A stretch of DNA of 64,000 bases, from contig NZ_LMLH01000033.1 of the NCBI RefSeq assembly GCF_001421885.1, positions 1-64,000 of the forward strand, read 5' to 3'. This document shows, in pieces, positions 60,988 to 64,000 of this stretch. The translations under genes and the position numbers were made by a program. The stretch comes from Pseudomonas sp. Leaf48. GTDB taxonomy: Bacteria; Pseudomonadota; Gammaproteobacteria; Pseudomonadales; Pseudomonadaceae. Every line of letters begins with the position of its first letter. Position 1 is the stretch's first letter. A model generated the notes under the pieces. The model made no database searches and was not told where the DNA came from. It was given only the letters and a program-made list of their open reading frames with translations.

Positions 60988-61081
60988 CATGTGGGAGCGG
61001 GCTTGCTCGCGAAGGCGGTGTATCAGGCGGCATTTACGTTGACTGAGACACTGCTTTCGCGAGCAAGCCCGCTCCCACATG
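60988..61081. repeat. Paired inverted REP element (family A)
   Basis: CATGTGGGAGCGGGCTTGCT and its complement ending at 61081 flank a ~40-base centre. Positioned between sbp and cysT, where it can change the ratio of binding protein to membrane subunits. Confidence 0.9.
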
Positions 61082-61119
61082 GGTGGGTTTAGCGGATCGC
61101 TTTTTAACCAAGGACTTTT

Positions 61120-61938
61120 ATGTCGCGTCGTATCTCCCCCGTCATACCCGGCTTCGGGCTGACGCTGGGCTACACCTTGGTGTACCTCAGCCTGATTGTG
61201 CTCATACCTCTGGCGGCGATGTTCATACATGCCGCCCAACTAACCTGGGATCAGTTCTGGGCCATCATTTCGGCGCCACGGGTGCTGGCGGCGCTGAAGC
61301 TGAGCTTCAGCACCGCACTCTATGCCGCGATCATCAACGGCATCATCGGCACGCTGCTCGCCTGGGTGCTGGTGCGCTATACCTTCCCTGGACGCAAAGT
61401 CATCGACGCCATGATCGACCTGCCGTTCGCATTGCCCACCGCCGTGGCCGGTATCGCGCTGACTGCGCTGTACACCCCCACGGGGCTGGTTGGTCAATTT
61501 GCAGCCGATCTGGGCTTCAAGATCGCCTATACCCCTCTGGGCATCACCCTTGCCCTCACTTTTGTGACACTTCCATTCGTAGTACGTACCGTACAGCCAG
61601 TATTGGCCGATATTCCCCGTGAAGTGGAAGAAGCGGCGGCGTGCCTGGGTGCCAAACCCTTACAGGTTTTCCGTCATATTCTGGTGCCGGCACTGCTCCC
61701 GGCATGGCTCACCGGCTTCGCGTTGGCCTTTGCCCGCGGGGTCGGCGAGTACGGATCGGTGATTTTCATCGCCGGCAACATGCCGATGAAAACCGAGATT
61801 CTGCCGCTGCTGATCATGGTCAAGCTCGACCAGTACGATTACACCGGCGCCACCTCCATTGGTGTACTGATGCTGGTGGTTTCCTTTGTCCTGTTGCTGC
61901 TAATCAACTTGTTGCAGCGGCGCATCGAAACCCCATAA
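61120..61938 (+). CDS. cysT: Sulfate ABC transporter permease CysT
   Basis: A 272-residue permease with six predicted helices. The EAA loop is EVEEAAACLGAKPLQVFRHILVPALLPAWLTG (~168-199). Forms the sulfate channel with CysW. 13 bases precede cysW. Confidence 0.94.
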   Translation: MSRRISPVIPGFGLTLGYTLVYLSLIVLIPLAAMFIHAAQLTWDQFWAIISAPRVLAALKLSFSTALYAAIINGIIGTLLAWVLVRYTFPGRKVIDAMIDLPFALPTAVAGIALTALYTPTGLVGQFAADLGFKIAYTPLGITLALTFVTLPFVVRTVQPVLADIPREVEEAAACLGAKPLQVFRHILVPALLPAWLTGFALAFARGVGEYGSVIFIAGNMPMKTEILPLLIMVKLDQYDYTGATSIGVLMLVVSFVLLLLINLLQRRIETP

Positions 61939-61951
61939 GGAGGCGCAGAAC

Positions 61952-62821
61952 ATGTCCCAATCGTCTATTGCTGCCGCTTCCTCGAATGCTGCCCGTCGTG
62001 GCAGTGCGACATCGCGGCGAATCCTGATCGGTCTTGGCTGGCTGATTTTTGCGCTGTTTCTATTGCTGCCGCTGTTTATCGTGGTGTCCCAGGGCCTGAA
62101 GCTTGGTCTGGGTGCGTTCTTCACCGCGATCTTTGAACCGGATGCACTGTCAGCGCTGAAACTCACGGTGATCGCCGTGTTGATTTCGGTGCCGTTGAAC
62201 CTGGTATTCGGCGTCAGTGCCGCGTGGTGTGTGAGCAAGTACTCGTTCCGCGGCAAGAGCATGCTGGTGACGCTGATCGACCTGCCGTTTTCGGTGTCGC
62301 CGGTGATCGCGGGCCTGGTCTACGTGTTGATGTTCGGCGCCCAGGGCCTGTTCGGGCCGTGGCTTCAGGATCACGACATCCAGATCGTCTTCGCCCTGCC
62401 GGGCATCGTGCTGGCGACAATTTTCGTCACCGTACCGTTCGTGGCCCGCGAGTTGATTCCGCTGATGCAGGAACAGGGCACCCAGGAGGAAGAGGCCGCG
62501 CGCCTGCTCGGGGCCAATGGCTGGCAGATGTTCTGGCATGTCACCGTACCCAACATCAAATGGGGCCTGATCTACGGCGTGGTGCTGTGCACCGCCCGGG
62601 CCATGGGTGAATTCGGTGCGGTGTCGGTGGTTTCCGGGCACATTCGCGGGGTGACCAACACCCTGCCGCTGCACGTCGAGATCCTCTACAACGAATACAA
62701 CCACGTGGCCGCGTTCGCCGTGGCGAGCCTGTTGCTGATCCTGGCGCTCTTCATCCTGCTGCTCAAGCAGTGGAGCGAAAACCGTATTAACCGCCTGCGC
62801 ACCAGCGCCGCGGAGGAATAA
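61952..62821 (+). CDS. cysW: Sulfate ABC transporter permease CysW
   Basis: A 289-residue permease with a longer, Ser/Ala-rich N-terminus, six helices and the EAA loop EEEAARLLGANGWQMFWHVTVPNIKWGL (~180-207). AGGAGG lies before ATG 61952. Three bases separate it from cysA. Confidence 0.94.
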   Translation: MSQSSIAAASSNAARRGSATSRRILIGLGWLIFALFLLLPLFIVVSQGLKLGLGAFFTAIFEPDALSALKLTVIAVLISVPLNLVFGVSAAWCVSKYSFRGKSMLVTLIDLPFSVSPVIAGLVYVLMFGAQGLFGPWLQDHDIQIVFALPGIVLATIFVTVPFVARELIPLMQEQGTQEEEAARLLGANGWQMFWHVTVPNIKWGLIYGVVLCTARAMGEFGAVSVVSGHIRGVTNTLPLHVEILYNEYNHVAAFAVASLLLILALFILLLKQWSENRINRLRTSAAEE

Positions 62822-62824
62822 TTC

Positions 62825-63814
62825 ATGTCGATCGAAGTGCGTAACGTCAGCAAGAATTTCAACGCGTTCAAGGCCCTGGACAACATCAGCCTGGACATCC
62901 AGAGCGGCGAACTCGTGGCGCTGCTGGGCCCGTCGGGTTGCGGCAAGACCACGCTGCTGCGGATCATCGCCGGTCTGGAAACCCCGGATCAGGGCAACAT
63001 CGTGTTTCACGGTGAAGACGTCTCCGGGCACGACGTGCGTGATCGCAACGTCGGTTTCGTGTTCCAGCATTACGCCTTGTTCCGCCACATGACGGTGTTC
63101 GACAACGTCGCCTTCGGCCTGCGCATGAAGCCGAAGAATCAGCGCCCAAGCGAAAGCCAGATCGCGGCAAAGGTTCATGAACTGCTGAACATGGTGCAGC
63201 TCGATTGGCTGTCGGATCGCTACCCGGAGCAACTGTCCGGCGGCCAGCGTCAGCGTATTGCCCTGGCCCGGGCCCTGGCGGTGGAGCCGAAAGTGCTGTT
63301 GCTCGACGAACCCTTCGGCGCCCTCGATGCCAAGGTCCGCAAGGAGCTGCGCCGCTGGCTCGCGCGCCTGCACGAAGACATCAACCTGACTTCGGTGTTC
63401 GTGACCCACGACCAGGAAGAAGCAATGGAAGTCGCCGACCGCATCGTGGTGATGAACAAGGGCGTGATCGAACAGATCGGCTCACCGGGCGACGTTTACG
63501 AGAACCCGGCGAGCGATTTCGTTTATCACTTCCTTGGCGATTCCAACCGTCTGCACCTGGGCGAGGACAAGCACGTGTTGTTCCGCCCGCACGAGGTGTC
63601 GTTGTCGCGGCATGAACTGGAAGACCACCATGCGGCGCAAGTGCGCGATATCCGCCCGCTGGGCGCGACGACGCGGGTGACGCTGAAGGTCGAAGGGCAG
63701 AGTGATTTGATCGAGGCCGAAGTGGTGAAGGATCACGACAGCCTGATTGGACTGGCCAAGGGCGAGACGTTGTTCTTCAAGCCCAAGGTCTGGCAGAAAG
63801 TCGCCAACATCTAA
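62825..63814 (+). CDS. cysA: Sulfate/thiosulfate import ATPase CysA
   Basis: A 329-residue ABC ATPase: Walker A GPSGCGKTT, signature LSGGQRQRIALARAL, Walker B VLLLDEPFGALDAK, H-loop in VFVTHDQEEAME, and a C-terminal TOBE-like domain (~240-325). Energises CysTW. Confidence 0.95.
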   Translation: MSIEVRNVSKNFNAFKALDNISLDIQSGELVALLGPSGCGKTTLLRIIAGLETPDQGNIVFHGEDVSGHDVRDRNVGFVFQHYALFRHMTVFDNVAFGLRMKPKNQRPSESQIAAKVHELLNMVQLDWLSDRYPEQLSGGQRQRIALARALAVEPKVLLLDEPFGALDAKVRKELRRWLARLHEDINLTSVFVTHDQEEAMEVADRIVVMNKGVIEQIGSPGDVYENPASDFVYHFLGDSNRLHLGEDKHVLFRPHEVSLSRHELEDHHAAQVRDIRPLGATTRVTLKVEGQSDLIEAEVVKDHDSLIGLAKGETLFFKPKVWQKVANI

Positions 63815-63830
63815 AATCTGGCAACAGACA

Positions 63831-63904
63831 AGGAGCTGGCTTGCCAGCGATCAGCGATAACGCGGTGTGCCATGCTCACCGCAATCGCCAGCAAGCCGGC
63901 TCCT
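63831..63904. repeat. REP-like paired element
   Basis: AGGAGCTGGCTTGCCAGCGA and TCGCCAGCAAGCCGGCTCCT are complementary arms (two to three mismatches) around a 34-base centre. Lies between convergent cysA and the edge gene. Confidence 0.75.
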
Positions 63905-63913
63905 ACAGACCTT

Positions 63914-64000
63914 TCAGGCCGCTGCGTTTTTGCGATTGACCCGCACTCCGCCTGCCCGCGCCTCGATCTGCTCCTTGAGCTCAAGGCGCATCCCCAGCAG
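63914..64000 (-). CDS. C-terminal end of an unidentified gene (partial)
   Basis: Minus strand reads LLGMRLELKEQIEARAGGVR, then VNRKNAAA and TGA. Only 28 codons are in the window, so no function can be assigned. Codon choice and position make it a likely real gene end. Confidence 0.5.
   Translation of the reverse strand: MLGMRLELKEQIEARAGGVRVNRKNAAA

Overview
The window is a chromosomal segment of a Pseudomonas, most likely of the P. fluorescens group. Four things point there: the gabD-gabT block beside tRNA-Arg(CCG), a DesA-type fatty acid desaturase, the oscA-sbp-cysTWA sulfate uptake locus, and abundant Pseudomonas-type REP repeats.

Left part (1-10.6 kb). This holds a DUF2789 gene and a Phd/RelE-type toxin-antitoxin pair. 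A five-gene MarR-controlled efflux operon follows (marR, FUSC inner-membrane pump, DUF1656, HlyD adaptor, outer-membrane channel). Then come an unknown membrane protein, a DUF945 protein, a secreted YbhB-like protein, a very acidic small protein and a BrnT/BrnA toxin-antitoxin pair.

Accessory interval (10.6-16.4 kb). A tRNA-3'-end-like scar and dispersed repeats lead into a 1,365-codon gene. Its product has a HigA-type DNA-binding head, a restriction-nuclease-like segment and a long helical body. The gene has its own palindromic operator and lies between two inverted copies of a ~186-bp terminal-inverted-repeat element. It is the best candidate for an undescribed, probably defensive, mobile unit.

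Metabolic part (16.4-43.3 kb). After an ion channel there is a compact minus-strand operon: thermostable-hemolysin-family protein, AMP-dependent ligase, haem-oxygenase-like diiron protein, SDR, TPR protein and a QseBC/PmrAB-like two-component system. Two PmrA/QseB-like boxes sit upstream of this operon and of a divergent cytochrome b561. Next is a complete ectoine/hydroxyectoine catabolic locus: uptake by EhuBCDA, hydrolysis by DoeA, deacetylation by DoeB, transamination and oxidation by DoeD/DoeC, hydroxyectoine steps by EutB/EutC, control by EnuR and an AsnC-type regulator. A shared 16-bp motif precedes both of its operons. An AraC-controlled cluster follows with two MDR reductases, a TfdA-type dioxygenase and a muconolactone-isomerase-like protein.

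Island part (43.3-53.2 kb). A degenerate, tandemly duplicated ~665-bp segment precedes a P4-like integrative satellite. The satellite has an XRE regulator, an origin-like array of GTTCCCCC boxes flanking an AT-rich core, a DUF927 helicase, a Toprim primase, a P4-type antisense immunity leader, KilA-N and AlpA proteins, an unknown cargo gene and a tyrosine integrase next to tRNA-Arg(CCG).

Right part (53.2-64 kb). This is core genome: gabD, gabT, a REC-HDOD protein, desA, then oscA-sbp and cysT-cysW-cysA, and the C-terminal end of a minus-strand gene at the edge.
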